Assembly: GCA_964641715.1 (NCBI GenBank)
Contig: CAZXMB010000066.1
Location: 1-15,713 of the forward strand
Source of the DNA: CAZXMB01 sp964641715
GTDB taxonomy: Bacteria; Desulfobacterota; BSN033; UBA1163
Reading direction: 5' to 3'
Length of the DNA stretch: 15,713 nucleotides
Positions within the stretch are counted from its first letter, which is position 1. Each line of letters opens with the position of its first letter. The translations under genes were made by a program, and so were the position numbers. This document shows, in pieces, positions 14,598 through 15,713 of the stretch. Below the pieces are notes generated by a model that had not been told where the DNA came from, did not search any database, and saw only the letters and a list, made by a program, of their open reading frames with translations.

Positions 14598-15548
14598 TCA
14601 TGTGGCACTGACCTTCTTCACCCGAACCTTTTTGAGATCAATCTGCCCCAGGCCCATGTCATAGGCATGTTTTACAAACCTCACCTCTTCCGGCCTGAAG
14701 GGTTTGTCTGTCTTGGGATGTTTAAAAAAGGCAGCGGCATAAGCATCCACAGCCACAATATCAGTGGAGGCTATCACTTCTCTCGGGGATTCTGTCTTTC
14801 CCGGTCCCTTGGGACCATTGGCCGTGAGAATTTTAATCGCATCCATCACCACCAGATCCGGCTTCCGGAGCGAATTGACATCGGCGATGCATTGATGGAT
14901 ATCAATCTTATGAAGCTGTTCCATATCCCAGACAATCCCTACCAGGTTCTTCATCCCAAGGGTGAGTTCGGTGGCGAAATGATGTTTGGGAATGGGGAAA
15001 TTGATGAAGATATCCGCCTCCAGAATATCCCTGAGCACTTCAGCGGTCTTGAGCTTCCTCCCGTTCGGAATCTCAACCTGTTTATAGGCATTCCTCCCGT
15101 GACCGGAAAGAACCTCTGCGCCTGCTTTCTGTCCGGCTTCTTTCAAACCGGATCGAATAAAGGCGAACTGGTGGCTATCACAGGTATGATCCCAAACCGC
15201 CACCCGACTTGCCCCATTTTCGTAACACATCTTAACCAGGGCATAGAGGAGATCAGGATTATTGGTACAGGCCTGGTCCGGTGTCCTCGCCCAGGCAATA
15301 TTCGCTTTGATCACCACCCTCTGGCCTTTCTTCACAAAACGTCCCATCCCCCCCAGTGGAGCCATCGCAGCCTGCAGAAGTTGAGCAGGGGTTCCATCCT
15401 TGGCAATGACAAGATCGGGTTCATCAGCCGCATGAGCCAGTGTTCCATAGAATGGAAGCTTATCCTCCATAAAAGGAATCGCTGTTGCCGCCGCTGCCCC
15501 TTTGATGAACTGCCTTCGGGTCATTTTCTTATTTGGAAACCTGTCCAT
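14598..15548 (-). CDS. DUF362 domain protein with Tat signal peptide
   Basis: A 316-residue protein of the DUF362 family (COG2006), whose biochemical role is unknown. The N-terminus carries a twin-arginine signal, TRRQFIKG with R11 and R12, then an alanine-rich segment and a likely cleavage site after AHA (38-40), so it is predicted to be exported folded, perhaps with a cofactor. The mature part shows DUF362 features: VVIKANIAW, NPDLLYALVKMCYENGASRVAVWDHTCDS, a FINFPIPKHH segment, GMKNLVGIVWD, and PDLVVMDAIKILTANGP. There are no ferredoxin CxxCxxC repeats, unlike some relatives. The frame is open to a GTG at 15605, but that codon abuts its own purine run. ATG 15548 has GGGAGGA about nine bases upstream and places the RR near the end as expected. 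ATG 15524 is less likely. Confidence 0.85.
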   Translation of the reverse strand: MDRFPNKKMTRRQFIKGAAAATAIPFMEDKLPFYGTLAHAADEPDLVIAKDGTPAQLLQAAMAPLGGMGRFVKKGQRVVIKANIAWARTPDQACTNNPDLLYALVKMCYENGASRVAVWDHTCDSHQFAFIRSGLKEAGQKAGAEVLSGHGRNAYKQVEIPNGRKLKTAEVLRDILEADIFINFPIPKHHFATELTLGMKNLVGIVWDMEQLHKIDIHQCIADVNSLRKPDLVVMDAIKILTANGPKGPGKTESPREVIASTDIVAVDAYAAAFFKHPKTDKPFRPEEVRFVKHAYDMGLGQIDLKKVRVKKVSAT

Positions 15549-15649
15549 GAACTTAGTTCCTCCCTCTATGATATTCAACGACTTTAAAAAGTTGACATGA
15601 TTCACCCTCCCCCTTGTCCCTTCCCGTCAAGAGACTGTGTCGTAATATG

Positions 15650-15675
15650 AAAAAACCCACTTTTCGAAATGGGGG
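15650..15675 (-). terminator. Possible rho-independent terminator of a gene right of the window
   Basis: On the minus strand a stem of CCCA (15673-15670) with TGGG (15659-15656), with further AT pairs inside, is followed by six T residues (15655-15650). It would end a leftward transcript entering from beyond the window, just before the DUF362 gene. The stem is short, so confidence is modest. Confidence 0.35.
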
Positions 15676-15713
15676 AGAGGTGGTCGGGTGGAAAAGATTT
15701 AGAGCGGTAACCT

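Noticed and set aside
14583..15587. 334-codon open frame on the plus strand, with a GGAGG at 14487-14491 some way upstream
   Set aside because: It mirrors the DUF362 gene on the other strand, which has a clear Tat signal and family motifs. The GGAGG is not spaced to a start codon.

Overview
The window looks like an ordinary stretch of a bacterial chromosome of moderate GC. It holds ten complete protein-coding genes and no RNA genes, phage, transposase or CRISPR. The mix suggests an anaerobe: two PEP-forming enzymes, a QueH-type (Fe-S) queuosine reductase, a Tat-exported DUF362 protein and a DUF2905 protein. Together with the period-7 and GTCATTCC-type intergenic repeats, this fits Desulfobacterota (former Deltaproteobacteria) or a neighbouring phylum. 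That placement is inference only, since no rRNA or marker protein is present to settle it.

Layout, left to right. Plus strand: an adenine deaminase (160-1884) and an M20 metallopeptidase (1990-3309). Minus strand: a small DUF2905 membrane protein (3332-3553), queH (3639-4172) and PEP synthase ppsA (4348-6831). Plus strand: pyruvate phosphate dikinase ppdK (6981-9806), divergent from ppsA across a 149-bp gap with a recognisable promoter on each strand. Minus strand, in transcription order from the right edge: a Tat-signal DUF362 protein (14598-15548), uvrB (12473-14467), an acyl-ACP thioesterase (11606-12397) and a second, divergent adenine-deaminase-family protein (9880-11604). The last is joined to the thioesterase by a 1-base gap.

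How they fit together. PpsA and PpdK both make PEP from pyruvate, one using ATP and water and the other ATP and phosphate (reversibly, giving PPi). The divergent pair forms a control point for gluconeogenesis. The first Ade is a standard purine-salvage enzyme. The second keeps all predicted metal ligands but has changed the residues around the substrate, so its substrate is probably different. UvrB (nucleotide excision repair) and QueH (tRNA queuosine synthesis) are single housekeeping genes away from their usual partners.

No previously undescribed gene system stands out. The most unusual signals lie between the genes. Three hairpin-like elements, unrelated in sequence, are each built of 7-base units and each sits at the 3' end of a gene. 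A 114-bp inverted-repeat element abuts queH and supplies a false N-terminal extension. Promoter-like boxes are placed so that uvrB, and perhaps the thioesterase, would have leaderless mRNAs. There is no gene-free stretch longer than 300 bases; the longest is about 175 bases.
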